DNA from: an uncultured Clostridia bacterium
GTDB lineage: Bacteria; Bacillota; Clostridia; CAKSNL01; HGM11501
NCBI GenBank assembly: GCA_934476235.1
Contig: CAKSNL010000001.1
Coordinates: 434,001-498,000 of the forward strand
Direction of reading: 5' to 3'
Length of the DNA: 64,000 nt
Under the pieces are notes generated by a model. The model had not been told where the DNA came from. It saw nothing but the letters and a program-made list of their open reading frames with translations, and ran no database searches. The first letter of the stretch is position 1. Each line of letters starts with the position of its first letter. The translations under genes were made by a program, and so were the position numbers. Below are positions 9,150-17,643 of this stretch, piece by piece.

Positions 9150-12100
9150 TTATTTTTTAATTTTTAATGTCACTATCTCAAAAGGCGAAAGCTCCGTCTC
9201 AAGAGTTCCCGAGTCTGCATCTGCCTTCTTTTGCTCGTTTTCGGAGATGTCGGTAAAATATGCCTCCTTAAATTCAAAGCCGAAGCTTAATTTCGCCTTT
9301 GTCCTCTTGCCCTCCGGCTCATAAAGTCTTACGATGATATCGTCCGAGTCCTCCGCCTTTTTAACGGTCTCTATGATCGCGCCGCGGGCACCGAGAAGCG
9401 AATATTCACCCGGCAGAAAACCCTCGTTATCCTCACATTCTTTTGCGATAAGAGGATTGTTAAACGCATATGCGTGAGCAAAGAGGTCCGACTCCGTGAA
9501 GCGGTTTTTATGCGGATAAACAGAAAATCCGAAGGTGTGCTCTCCCCTGTCCGACTCGGGATTGGGATAGCTTGCCGCCTTGAGGATCGACATAGCGATC
9601 TCTCCCCCGCGCGAGCCGACGCCGTATTTTGAGTCATTTATCACGCTGACTCCGAACCCGGGTTCCGACACGTCCGCCCACTTATGCATAACGGTCTCAA
9701 ATTTTGCCTCGTCCCAACTCGTGTTATCGTGCCCCGTGCGCTCCACATAGCCCATTCCGATGTCGCAGTTCAGCTTGTCGGTTTTAACGTCGAACGGAAA
9801 GACCTTTCTCAAAAGGTAGTGGTCCTCATTCCACAGAACGCGCACGTCAAAATCGACCCTGTCTGTTTCGTCATAGAGCCTTATCTTTTCCGTAATCTCA
9901 GCTTTTCCGATCGTAACCTTAACAGTAAAGCCCTTGGACGCGCCGGAAGAAAACGTGCTTATCTTCGCCTTGCCGTCAGCTTCATAGGTCTTATATGCGC
10001 TGTAGCGCTCGATATTCCACGCGTCATGATTAAACGGTCTGTCCTCCGAAAGAACATATCTTATTCCGCCGGAGCCCTCTTTAACCGTTTCGCGCGCGTT
10101 TCTCTTGTCATAAAGCGATGTTACCGCTCCGCTTTCGGAGAGCGTGAGTCTGAAAAATTTATTTTCCGCCGTGAGTCCGTCAATCTTTACGGCGCACTCT
10201 TTTTCTTCCGGAACAACATTTTTCCAGCCGAACGCCGGAACGTCACTGACGGCTATCTCCGCTCCGCCCGTCTTAACGGTGCCCGATACCTTAAATGAAT
10301 TGGGGTTATACACGATAAGTCCTTTTTTCGTCTTGATATTTTTTTCCATATCCGAAAACGCACTGTCAAAAAGCTTCTCTCCGTCCGATAAAATGCGCTC
10401 ATACATTTTATCGGTATCAGAGTAGACCTCTTTTATCGAGCTTCCGGGAACAACGTCATGGAACTGATTCAAGAGCACGTCATGCCAGAGCGAGCGAAAT
10501 TCATTTTCACGATATTCTCCGCCCATAAGCATGCCGAAAGCGGAAAGCGCCTCCGCTCTGCCGAGCAAAAGCTCGCTCTTTCTGTTGAATTTTTTATTTT
10601 TTGCGGCGTTGGTATATGTTCCGCGGTGGTTCTCAAGATAGAGCTCGCCGACCCAGCGCGGCGTCTCCGGCAAAAGCTTTATATTTTTTTCGAAATTATC
10701 CTTCACCGTTTTAATGAATTCGGACGGGTGTGCTGGAACGGTTTCGGGGATTCCGGGAATTTTTTTCGCAATTCTTTTCTGATATTCGAGCATCTCCTCG
10801 GTCGGTCCTCCGCCCCCGTCGCCGTAGCCGAACGTCAGCGCGACAGAGGTGTTATATGCCTTGTCCTGATAGCGCTCCCATGTTCCGAGCACCTGGCGCG
10901 GTGTGATATTGCCCACGTAGGTTGTATATCTCACAGGATTATTTAAGTGCGAATCCTGCGCCGTCAGGAAATATGAGAAAATCTCCGTCCCGTCTATTCC
11001 CTGCCACAAAAACGTATCGTGCGGCATCATATTCGTGTCGTTCCAGCTGATTTTTGACGTCACAAACGCGTTAACACCGGTTTTTTTAAGTATCTGCGGC
11101 ATCATCGCACTGTATCCGAAAACATCGGGCAGCCAGAGAATCTCTGATTCCTTTCCGAACTCCTCACGGAAAAATCTCTTTCCGAAAAGAATCTGGCGTA
11201 TCATGGATTCTCCGCTTATTAAGTTGCAGTCCGCCTCGACCCACATTGCGCCCTCCGGCTCCCATCTGCCTTCGGCAACCGCCTTTTTGACGCGCTCGTA
11301 AGTCTTGGGCGACTCTTCTTTAAGGTATTCGTAAAGCTGGGGCTGGCTCGACATGAATTTATATTCGGGATAGCGCTCCATAAGCGAAAGCACAGTTGAA
11401 AAACTGCGCTGCGCCTTTTCCCTGGTCTGTGCATACGTCCAGAGCCACGCAACGTCAATGTGCGTGTGACCGATGCAGAAAACGCCGTCACAGAGCGTGT
11501 TTTCTCTGCCGCATACCTTTTTGTAAAACTCGTTTTCAAGAAAATCCTCCGCTTTTTTAAGCGAAGAATAATATTTTTCGCTAAAAGGCTCCCTGAAATC
11601 TATCATATCCGCCGCCGCTTCAAGATATTTCAGTATTATGACCGATTCCTCATAATGCTCCGGGAACACACACGCCGCGTCAAACGGAACCTTCATATCG
11701 TAATAAAGCTTCCCGGTCAGTATGTCTTTATAGACTATCTCAGCCGAAAAAGGAAGCGACTCTATATCGTTCATTCCGGAATATATGTAAATATACACCT
11801 CTTGGCTTTTTCCCGCCTCAACCGGGAATTCTCTGTGATTTATGTCAAGCCCGCACTTTAACTCCCCGTCAATATAAAGCATACACTGCGGATTCAGTGC
11901 GTCCCACGCGCCGACGTTTGCGGTGTTCACTCTAAGATAAGGCTGCTTGTTTTCGCCCTTGTCCTCCGCCTTTAAGTTAAACCGGAGCCATGCGTGCGAG
12001 TCCTTCCCAAGCGGAAGCACCCCGTCATACTTCTTAAATTCCGCACTGTCATAAGGAAGGCTCTCACCCTTTTTATACGGGCAGTTAAAATACTCCGCCT

Positions 12101-12182
12101 CCCCGATTTTTTCATATTCGGTACAAATCAGCTCCGAAAGCACCTTCACGGTCTGCATAATGTGGTTTTTATAGCTTATCAT
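9150..12182 (-). CDS. Alpha-mannosidase, glycoside hydrolase family 38
   Basis: 1010 residues and no signal peptide, so a cytosolic enzyme removing alpha-mannosyl residues from imported oligosaccharides. Seen: the zinc-binding HTHIDVAWLW (about residue 240), the WEPEGAMWVEADCN block, the nucleophile motif WLPDVFGYS, the glycine-rich GYGDGGGGPTEEM, and a long C-terminal beta domain. Length and order match bacterial class II alpha-mannosidases. Start ATG at 12182 has GAGGTG 6 bp upstream; a second ATG lies eight codons in. A divergent AraC-family gene shares the 99-bp promoter region and is its probable regulator. The gene is followed by the T-box promoter, so it is probably a single transcription unit. 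Confidence 0.95.
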   Translation of the reverse strand: MISYKNHIMQTVKVLSELICTEYEKIGEAEYFNCPYKKGESLPYDSAEFKKYDGVLPLGKDSHAWLRFNLKAEDKGENKQPYLRVNTANVGAWDALNPQCMLYIDGELKCGLDINHREFPVEAGKSQEVYIYIYSGMNDIESLPFSAEIVYKDILTGKLYYDMKVPFDAACVFPEHYEESVIILKYLEAAADMIDFREPFSEKYYSSLKKAEDFLENEFYKKVCGRENTLCDGVFCIGHTHIDVAWLWTYAQTREKAQRSFSTVLSLMERYPEYKFMSSQPQLYEYLKEESPKTYERVKKAVAEGRWEPEGAMWVEADCNLISGESMIRQILFGKRFFREEFGKESEILWLPDVFGYSAMMPQILKKTGVNAFVTSKISWNDTNMMPHDTFLWQGIDGTEIFSYFLTAQDSHLNNPVRYTTYVGNITPRQVLGTWERYQDKAYNTSVALTFGYGDGGGGPTEEMLEYQKRIAKKIPGIPETVPAHPSEFIKTVKDNFEKNIKLLPETPRWVGELYLENHRGTYTNAAKNKKFNRKSELLLGRAEALSAFGMLMGGEYRENEFRSLWHDVLLNQFHDVVPGSSIKEVYSDTDKMYERILSDGEKLFDSAFSDMEKNIKTKKGLIVYNPNSFKVSGTVKTGGAEIAVSDVPAFGWKNVVPEEKECAVKIDGLTAENKFFRLTLSESGAVTSLYDKRNARETVKEGSGGIRYVLSEDRPFNHDAWNIERYSAYKTYEADGKAKISTFSSGASKGFTVKVTIGKAEITEKIRLYDETDRVDFDVRVLWNEDHYLLRKVFPFDVKTDKLNCDIGMGYVERTGHDNTSWDEAKFETVMHKWADVSEPGFGVSVINDSKYGVGSRGGEIAMSILKAASYPNPESDRGEHTFGFSVYPHKNRFTESDLFAHAYAFNNPLIAKECEDNEGFLPGEYSLLGARGAIIETVKKAEDSDDIIVRLYEPEGKRTKAKLSFGFEFKEAYFTDISENEQKKADADSGTLETELSPFEIVTLKIKK

Positions 12183-12199
12183 AAAATCACCTCATAAGT

Positions 12200-12227
12200 A
12201 TTTTATCATACAGGCTCCATTAGTCAA
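12200..12227 (-). promoter_or_regulatory. Mannosidase promoter
   Basis: Minus strand TTGACT (12222-12227), 16-bp spacer, TAAAAT (12200-12205), 17 bp before the ATG. Weaker than the divergent AraC promoter, as expected for an activated gene. Confidence 0.5.
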
Positions 12228-12231
12228 TACA

Positions 12232-12260
12232 TTGACATGATATTTCTTTTATGCTATAAT
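12232..12260 (+). promoter_or_regulatory. Promoter of the AraC-family regulator
   Basis: TTGACA (12232-12237), 17-bp spacer, TATAAT (12255-12260): a consensus sigma-A promoter, followed by AAGGAGA and the ATG at 12282. Confidence 0.85.
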
Positions 12261-12281
12261 GATATTTAAGGAGAGAATACC

Positions 12282-13085
12282 ATGGAAAAAGCAAAAAAAC
12301 TTCTCGCGGAATGGCACATTGATAAAGACTCGGGCTGCCGGTGCCGGTTCATTGATTCGGACACCGAGCGCCAGGTATTGCATTGCCACGATTTTTATGA
12401 GGTCTTCCTGATCCTCGGGGACGGTGCCGTTCACGTGATAAACGGCGAAGAAAAACCGCTTTGCCGCGGCACTCTTTCGCTTGTCCGACCTGACGACTGC
12501 CATTTTTTCAAATTTACCTGCCGCACCGAAATGATTAACATCGCATTTTCAAAAAAAACGGTACTGGCGCTTTCCGCCTTTTTGGGCGGCGGCTTTTCGT
12601 TTGACGAGCCGTTTTGCCTTGCTCTGACAGATAAAGAAACCGACCTTCTGGCAGAAAAGATACGCGCACTGCCGGGTGAGGGAAGCCGCGATTATGCCGT
12701 TCGGACAAGGCTTTTGCTTGCGGAAATATTTGTGCGTGGGCTTTCGCCCAAGAATGACAGCTCCGTTCCCGAATGGCTCTGCTCGGCACTTGAAAAAATG
12801 CGCGAAAAAGAAAATTTCAGCGAGGGAATCCCCGCACTGGTGCGCCTTTCGGGCAAAAGCTATGAGCATGCGTTAAGAAGCTTAAAAAAGCATTTGGGCG
12901 TCACCGCGAGCGATTTTGTAAATAAAGTCAGAATAAATTATGCGGAAAATATGATAATAAATTCAAACCTTTCCGTGAGCGATATATGCTACGATTCCGG
13001 TTTTTCAAATCTCAGCTGGTTTTACTCGGAATTTAAGAAGCACTCGGGAATGACGCCGGGGGAATTCAGAAAAAAATTCGGATAA
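12282..13085 (+). CDS. AraC-family transcriptional regulator
   Basis: 267 residues: an N-terminal cupin-like sensor (about 20-110; metal-site-like HCHDFYEVFLIL, then VRPDDCHFF) and a C-terminal double helix-turn-helix (about 170-266), with the typical ending VSDICYDSGFSNLSWFYSEFKKHSGMTPGEFRK. Divergent from the GH38 alpha-mannosidase, so it probably senses a manno-sugar and activates that gene; this is inferred from position. AAGGAGAG ribosome binding site. It is followed by a small zinc-ribbon gene in the same direction. Confidence 0.92.
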   Translation: MEKAKKLLAEWHIDKDSGCRCRFIDSDTERQVLHCHDFYEVFLILGDGAVHVINGEEKPLCRGTLSLVRPDDCHFFKFTCRTEMINIAFSKKTVLALSAFLGGGFSFDEPFCLALTDKETDLLAEKIRALPGEGSRDYAVRTRLLLAEIFVRGLSPKNDSSVPEWLCSALEKMREKENFSEGIPALVRLSGKSYEHALRSLKKHLGVTASDFVNKVRINYAENMIINSNLSVSDICYDSGFSNLSWFYSEFKKHSGMTPGEFRKKFG

Positions 13086-13106
13086 AATAATAAAGGGGGA
13101 CTAAAT

Positions 13107-13370
13107 ATGTGGAAATGCCCGTCATGCGGAACCGTTAACAGAGGCGACACTTGCTCTGAGTGCGGTCTTGCGCGAAAGTCATATTCGCGCTACAAGCCGG
13201 AAATGAGCGGCATGAGGCTCTTTTTGGCGGTTGCCGCCTCGATTTTAATCATTGCCGTTATATTTTTCGCCGTTAATGCGGCGATTGACCAAAGAAACCG
13301 CCGCCGAGCAAAGGAATATGATAACAATGCGGAAAAAGCAAGCCAAAATGCCGAAATAAACGGGCTGTAA
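13107..13370 (+). CDS. Small zinc-ribbon membrane protein
   Basis: 87 residues: an N-terminal zinc ribbon WKCPSCGTVNRGDTCSECG with two CxxC pairs, one transmembrane helix (about 38-60), and a charged, Asn-rich tail. Ribosome binding site GGGGGA before the ATG, 21 bp after the AraC gene. No catalytic motif. Small proteins of this layout are common in Clostridia and mostly uncharacterised. The stop codon lies within the bidirectional terminator shared with pyrR. Confidence 0.75.
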   Translation: MWKCPSCGTVNRGDTCSECGLARKSYSRYKPEMSGMRLFLAVAASILIIAVIFFAVNAAIDQRNRRRAKEYDNNAEKASQNAEINGL

Positions 13371-13398
13371 AACATGTTTTACAGCCCGTTTATTTTTT
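13357..13398. terminator. Bidirectional terminator
   Basis: A near-perfect hairpin AAACGGGCTGTAAAAC / GTTTTACAGCCCGTTT with a T-run on the plus side and an A-run on the minus side. It serves the convergent zinc-ribbon gene and pyrR. Confidence 0.85.
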
Positions 13399-13936
13399 AT
13401 TTTTCGTAAATGTCTATCTCGTCCACCCCGTCCGTCTCCGTGAACGAAACCTTGATGATTTCGGAATTTGCCGTCGGCACGTTCTTTCCCACAAAGTCAG
13501 GTCTTATCGGAAGCTCGCGGTGTCCGCGGTCAACTATCGCGGCAAGCTTGATCTTTTCCGGTCTTCCGAATTTGCAGATAGCCTCGAGAGCCGCGCGCGC
13601 CGTGCGCCCGGTATATATAACGTCGTCCGTCAGTATAACCTCTTTCCCGGTCACGTCAAAATCAATGCTGCTTTCGTGAACGACCGGGTCCACTCCTCCG
13701 GCATAGCTTAAATCGTCACGGTAGAGCGTGATGTCAAGCACTCCGACGGGAACGGTGACGCCTTCGATTTTTTTAATGAACTCCGAAAGCCTGTACGCTA
13801 TCGGCACTCCGCGCGTTTTAATGCCTATAAGGCAGAGATTCTCGGCAGAGTCGGTGTTTTCAAGTATCTCGTGAGCAATTCTTTTGATGCTTCTTGAAAT
13901 GTCCGCTCCGTCATATAATTTTGATTTAAGTTTCAT
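13397..13936 (-). CDS. pyrR: PyrR: pyrimidine operon attenuation protein / uracil phosphoribosyltransferase
   Basis: 179 residues. Binds pyr leader RNA in the presence of UMP and has UPRTase activity. Seen: the PRPP-binding motif VILTDDVIYTGRTARAALEA, the MKLKSKLYDGADISRSIKRIAHEI start typical of the family, and GIKTRGVPIAYRL. I chose ATG 13936, which has GAGGTG upstream and the family start. A longer frame reaching 14029 reads into repeat element B and should be ignored. The uracil permease gene lies upstream on the same strand, so the pair forms a uracil salvage and regulation unit, although element B with its terminator-like stem lies between them. Confidence 0.95.
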   Translation of the reverse strand: MKLKSKLYDGADISRSIKRIAHEILENTDSAENLCLIGIKTRGVPIAYRLSEFIKKIEGVTVPVGVLDITLYRDDLSYAGGVDPVVHESSIDFDVTGKEVILTDDVIYTGRTARAALEAICKFGRPEKIKLAAIVDRGHRELPIRPDFVGKNVPTANSEIIKVSFTETDGVDEIDIYEK

Positions 13937-13955
13937 ATTTTTCACCTCGGAAAAC

Positions 13956-14232
13956 AAAAAGCCGCCCATTAGCCGCCCCACAATAAAACAGTAACGTCCT
14001 AAAAGCGTCTTTTCCGCGAATTGCTGCATTAAAAAAACTCAAAATCCGTCAGGATTTTTCGCTTTTTTGCCTTGCACTTCATCGAAAAATCTCGCTTTTA
14101 TGATGCCATAAGGCAGTTTTACGCAGCGCTTTATACAGATAGAATACAAAGGCACTGTAACCTTAAATTGCAGTGCCTTTATACGTAAAACCATTACTTT
14201 CTTATTGCGGACCGGCTTCGGGCGGCTTTTTT
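13956..14232. repeat. Structured intergenic element, copy B (MITE-like)
   Basis: Inverted, diverged copy of the element at 5321-5598, lying between uraA and pyrR. Outer stem AAAAAGCCGCCC (13956-13967) pairs with GGGCGGCTTTTT (14220-14231). The core 13972-14216 (245 bp) keeps the same inner folds: GGTTTTACG/CGTAAAAC, GGCACTG/CAGTGCC, AAAAGCG/CGCTTTT and AATCC/GGATT. Several pairs differ from copy A on both sides of the stem. The outer stem sequence is unlike copy A but is equally complementary. No ORF. Confidence 0.8.
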
Positions 14233-14249
14233 AAGCTGTATTATTCGAA

Positions 14250-15599
14250 TTATCTTAATTCGAAGTCAACCGCCGTGTCACCCTGTAAGTCTTTTCCGAA
14301 CTCATAGTCCTTGCCGGGAAGAACAGCATTGAGCACGATTCCGACAATTGCGGCAACCGCAAGACCTGAGAGAGAAATTGTCGCTTCTCCCGCATGGAAT
14401 ACAACCGCTCCCGCTTCACTGTAGTTGATACCGATTGAAAGAACGAGTATCAGCGCCGCGATTATAACGTTTCTCGACTTTGTGAAGTCAACCTTGTTTT
14501 CAACGACGTTTCTGACGCCGACTGCGGAAATCATACCGTAGAGTACGAGCGAAACACCGCCGACAACCGACTTGGGCATTGAGTTGATGAGCGCCGCAAA
14601 CTTGGGCGAGAAGGATAAGAGTGCCGCAAAGATTGCCGCAAGGCGGATAACTCTCGGGTCATAAACCTTGGAAAGCGCCAAAACGCCTGTGTTCTCACCG
14701 TATGTGGTATTAGCCGGTGCGCCGAAGAGGGCAGCCATTGCTGTTGCAAGTCCGTCACCCATCAGTGTTCTGTGAAGGCCGGGCTTTTCAATATAGTTTT
14801 TGCCGACCGTGGAGCTTATCGCACAGATATCGCCGATATGCTCGATCATCGTCGCAAGAGCGATGGGCATTATCGTGATGATGGAAGTAATTATGAGGGA
14901 AATATTTGTGTCGCTCTTTCCGAAAAGCGAGAGTGCCGTGTGATCCCATACAACCGGAAGACCAAACCAATCAGCCTCTTTTACAAGCGTAAAGTCAACG
15001 TCCTTTACTATGAGAGCCACTACATAGGAAACTATAACGCCCATCAATATGGGTATTATCTTTATCATTCCCTTGCCCCAGATGTTGCATATAATGATGA
15101 CTGCAATTGCAACGAGCGCTATCCACCAGTTTTCGTTACAGTTTGTGATTGCCGAGCTTGAAAGTGTCAATCCGATTGCAATGATGATGGGACCGGTTAC
15201 GATGGGCGGGAAGAAGCGCATAACCTTCTTCGCTCCGAAAATCTTGAAAAACAGTGCCAATATAAGATACACAAGTCCCGCGCACGCAACGCCGACGCCC
15301 GCATATGCCGAGAAGTTATCAAGTCCCTCTTTTTTACAAAGCGTTTCGATTGCCGCATATCCGCCGAGGAACGCGAATGACGAACCCAAAAATGCCGGCA
15401 CCTTGCCGCCCGTGATTAAGTGAAAGAGCAGTGTTCCGAGACCTGCGAACAAAAGCGTGGACGCCACGTCAAGACCCGTGATAAGCGGAACAAGCACCGT
15501 TGCTCCGAACATGGCAAACATGTGCTGAATACCGAGCACAAGCATTTTGCCGGCGCCAAGCTCTCTGGCGTCATAAATTGCCTCTTTGTTTTTTCCCAT
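14250..15599 (-). CDS. uraA: Uracil permease (nucleobase:cation symporter, NCS2)
   Basis: 449 residues, about 13-14 membrane helices. Family hallmarks: QHMFAMFGATVLVPLITGLD at the N-terminus, ATMIEHIGDI (substrate-site Glu region), GAPANTTYGENTGVLALSKVYD, and GGVSLVLYGMISAVGVRN. Imports uracil across the cytoplasmic membrane. GGAGGTAAGG ribosome binding site before the ATG at 15599. It is preceded by a leader with an intrinsic terminator and a possible PyrR site, and followed by pyrR. Confidence 0.94.
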   Translation of the reverse strand: MGKNKEAIYDARELGAGKMLVLGIQHMFAMFGATVLVPLITGLDVASTLLFAGLGTLLFHLITGGKVPAFLGSSFAFLGGYAAIETLCKKEGLDNFSAYAGVGVACAGLVYLILALFFKIFGAKKVMRFFPPIVTGPIIIAIGLTLSSSAITNCNENWWIALVAIAVIIICNIWGKGMIKIIPILMGVIVSYVVALIVKDVDFTLVKEADWFGLPVVWDHTALSLFGKSDTNISLIITSIITIMPIALATMIEHIGDICAISSTVGKNYIEKPGLHRTLMGDGLATAMAALFGAPANTTYGENTGVLALSKVYDPRVIRLAAIFAALLSFSPKFAALINSMPKSVVGGVSLVLYGMISAVGVRNVVENKVDFTKSRNVIIAALILVLSIGINYSEAGAVVFHAGEATISLSGLAVAAIVGIVLNAVLPGKDYEFGKDLQGDTAVDFELR

Positions 15600-15626
15600 T
15601 TTACCTTACCTCCGTTTTCTCTTATA

Positions 15627-15727
15627 TAAGAAAAGACCTTGTCCGCGCAAAGACAGACAAGGTCATAATATTACCTTTAAACCAACTCTTGCCGACGTCT
15701 CTGCATCGAATTAAAGAATTTTCCGTT
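15627..15727 (-). promoter_or_regulatory. Attenuator leader of uraA, probably PyrR-responsive
   Basis: Read on the minus strand. After a presumed transcription start near 15727, the leader holds GCAGAGACGTCGGCAAGAG (about 15685-15704), a partial match to the PyrR binding-loop pattern CAGAGAGG...GCAAGA. It then has a 9-bp terminator stem GACCTTGTC/GACAAGGTC (15635-15664) followed by TTTTCTT. The terminator is clear. PyrR as the factor is inferred from the partial motif and from pyrR being next to uraA. Confidence 0.6.
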
Positions 15728-15733
15728 TTTCAT

Positions 15734-15762
15734 ATTATAACACCGTTCGACAGATTTGTAAA
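15734..15762 (-). promoter_or_regulatory. uraA promoter
   Basis: Minus strand TTTACA (15757-15762), 17-bp spacer, TATAAT (15734-15739), directly upstream of the attenuator leader. Confidence 0.75.
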
Positions 15763-15775
15763 GTATTTTTTAAAA

Positions 15776-16279
15776 TTATTTTTCGGCAGGCACAAATTCG
15801 CCTAAAATAAACGGTATCACATCGCTTTTTTCCATAATGAAAACAGACGATAACTCACCGTACAGAAACTTTTTCGCGTCCTCCAAAAAATATTCCTCGG
15901 TCTTATGAAGCTTCTTCCCGTCATCCTCCAAACGGCGCTTGACCGCGCACACGCTCTTTATAAGCGAAGCTATCATCGGTCTGTCCGCCTGGCAGATTGC
16001 GTTTTTATAAGACTCTTTTCTTCCCCTCTCGGTCTCCGAAAGCTCTGCGGGCTTTGCCTCATTCACTATCTTTTTAATCTCCGGAGCGGAAATGACCTTG
16101 CTCATCTTTTCCCTCGCCGCCCGGCTTTCCACCGGCACGAAAAAAACGGAGTTGACCCCGTCAACATGGCAAAGCACATAGTAACTCACTACTCTGTCAG
16201 CAATTTTCTTATCCTCTATCCCGTCAATACGGCAGACTCCCTCGCCGCCGTAGAGCACCATATCTCCCTTTTTAAACAT
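15776..16279 (-). CDS. carD: CarD-family transcription regulator
   Basis: 167 residues. The N-terminal RNA polymerase-interacting domain starts MFKKGDMVLYGGEGVCRIDGI (about 1-65), with FVPVESR, and is followed by a helical DNA-binding domain (about 75-160). CarD/CdnL proteins bind the polymerase beta subunit and stabilise open complexes, often at rRNA promoters. Length is typical for Clostridia. AAGGAG ribosome binding site. It stands alone, with a terminator hairpin separating it from cca upstream. Confidence 0.88.
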   Translation of the reverse strand: MFKKGDMVLYGGEGVCRIDGIEDKKIADRVVSYYVLCHVDGVNSVFFVPVESRAAREKMSKVISAPEIKKIVNEAKPAELSETERGRKESYKNAICQADRPMIASLIKSVCAVKRRLEDDGKKLHKTEEYFLEDAKKFLYGELSSVFIMEKSDVIPFILGEFVPAEK

Positions 16280-16338
16280 AAAAACTCCTTAAGATTCCAT
16301 CAAAAGCCACTCTTATCAACCTTAATATATAATACCAC

Positions 16339-16369
16339 AAAATGCCTGTGATTTCAACAGGCATTTTTG
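16339..16369 (-). terminator. Terminator between cca and carD
   Basis: AAATGCCTG / CAGGCATTT hairpin with an 8-9-nt loop and a short T-run on the minus strand; flanked by an A/T run on both sides, so it may act in both directions. Confidence 0.6.
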
Positions 16370-16384
16370 ACGAAAACATACGGG

Positions 16385-17557
16385 CTAATTATGTGTAAAT
16401 TTACTCTTAAGGGCTAAAATAAGGCTTTCCTTCTCATTTTCGCATCCGTTTTCTATAACCTCGCGCAATAAAAACGAAAGAGCCTCTCCGATTCCTCGTC
16501 CCGAAAATCCGATGTCTTTAAGGTCGTTTCCGTTAACGGCAAGGTCCGCCGTCTTAAAGCACTTTTTCAAGGCTGAGGAAAGAAGCGAAAGATAAGGCTC
16601 CCTTGATGAAATCTCCCCTGTCAGGTATTTATATGAGATAACGCGTTCTATGCTTTCCCGGCTTGTATCAGAAAGGCAGAGCCTCATCTTGACCTCGGTA
16701 TCCGGAAGGGGTGTATTTAATGTTTCGGTTGTCAGCGCCGCGGTTTTTTTATCCGCACGGAGTGAGGCGAAAAATCCCTCCGCCTTTTCTTTATCATTTT
16801 TTAAAAAAAGTGCATATGAAAGCGAAACGTCAGCCGCCTCCTGCTGCGTTCTTTTTTCAAACGGCAGAGCATCCGGTTTAATACCGAAGGGCAAAATGTC
16901 CCAATACTTAAGAACGCTCCCTGCATTCTTTCCCGTTAAAAGCTTCGTCAGCTCCGAATATATCCGCTCCGGCGAAATGTTTTTTAAAAGCTCCTTTTTC
17001 TCCAGCATTGCCGAAAGCGTTTCATTTTCGATATCAAAGCCCAGAACCGATGAAAAGCGAATCGCGCGCATAATCCGCAGCGCGTCCTCGGAAAACCTCA
17101 GCCGCGGGTCTCCCACTGCTCTTATTACCCTTTTTCCGATATCGGAAATTCCGCCGAACGGGTCAGCTATGTTTCCCCTTATATCGCACGCTATGGCGTT
17201 CACGGTGAAGTCGCGGCGCGAAAGATCCTCTCTAAGGCTTTTGGTGAAACGCACCCCGTCCGGATGGCGCGAGTCGGAATACTCTCCGTCTATCCGGTAG
17301 GTCGTGATCTCCAAAACGCCCGTTTTTTTGATAATTCCGACGGTGCCGTGGCGTATCCCGTCCGTCACAAGTCCGCTCCCGTCAAACACCTCTATAACCT
17401 CATCGGGAAGCGCGTCAGTCGTTATGTCATAGTCGTGAACGGTCCTTTTCATCAGCATATCGCGCACGCATCCGCCGACAAGATACGCTTCAAACCCGTT
17501 ATTTTCAAGCGCCAGGAGCGTTTCTTTAACGTCGTTCGGGATATTTTTAATTTCCAC
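16385..17557 (-). CDS. cca: CCA tRNA nucleotidyltransferase
   Basis: 390 residues. Adds or repairs the 3' CCA of tRNAs. Seen: the class II nucleotidyltransferase motif VGGCVRDMLMKR followed by the catalytic DYDITTDALPDEV, then motif B HGTVGI and SRRDFTVNAIA, and AVGDPRLRFSEDALRIMRAIRFSS (neck). I chose GTG 17557, which has GGCGGTGA at the right distance. A frame-extending GTG ten codons earlier lacks a ribosome binding site. Both tRNAs in this window already encode CCA, so the enzyme here would mainly act in repair. Confidence 0.93.
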   Translation of the reverse strand: MEIKNIPNDVKETLLALENNGFEAYLVGGCVRDMLMKRTVHDYDITTDALPDEVIEVFDGSGLVTDGIRHGTVGIIKKTGVLEITTYRIDGEYSDSRHPDGVRFTKSLREDLSRRDFTVNAIACDIRGNIADPFGGISDIGKRVIRAVGDPRLRFSEDALRIMRAIRFSSVLGFDIENETLSAMLEKKELLKNISPERIYSELTKLLTGKNAGSVLKYWDILPFGIKPDALPFEKRTQQEAADVSLSYALFLKNDKEKAEGFFASLRADKKTAALTTETLNTPLPDTEVKMRLCLSDTSRESIERVISYKYLTGEISSREPYLSLLSSALKKCFKTADLAVNGNDLKDIGFSGRGIGEALSFLLREVIENGCENEKESLILALKSKFTHN

Positions 17558-17607
17558 TTCATCACCGCCTTTTTTATATTCTATCACAAAAAAGCGCGTT
17601 TTTCAAG

Positions 17608-17641
17608 AAAAAAGGCGGCGCATAAATGCACCGCCTTAAAA
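17608..17641 (-). terminator. Terminator of the discoidin-domain gene
   Basis: AAGGCGGTGCAT / ATGCGCCGCCTT hairpin followed by TTTTTT on the minus strand, just after the 811-residue gene. Confidence 0.85.
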
Positions 17642-17643
17642 AA

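Noticed and set aside
13937..14029. Longer pyrR start giving 31 extra residues
   Set aside because: The extra codons lie in repeat element B, and the family start with GAGGTG is at 13936.
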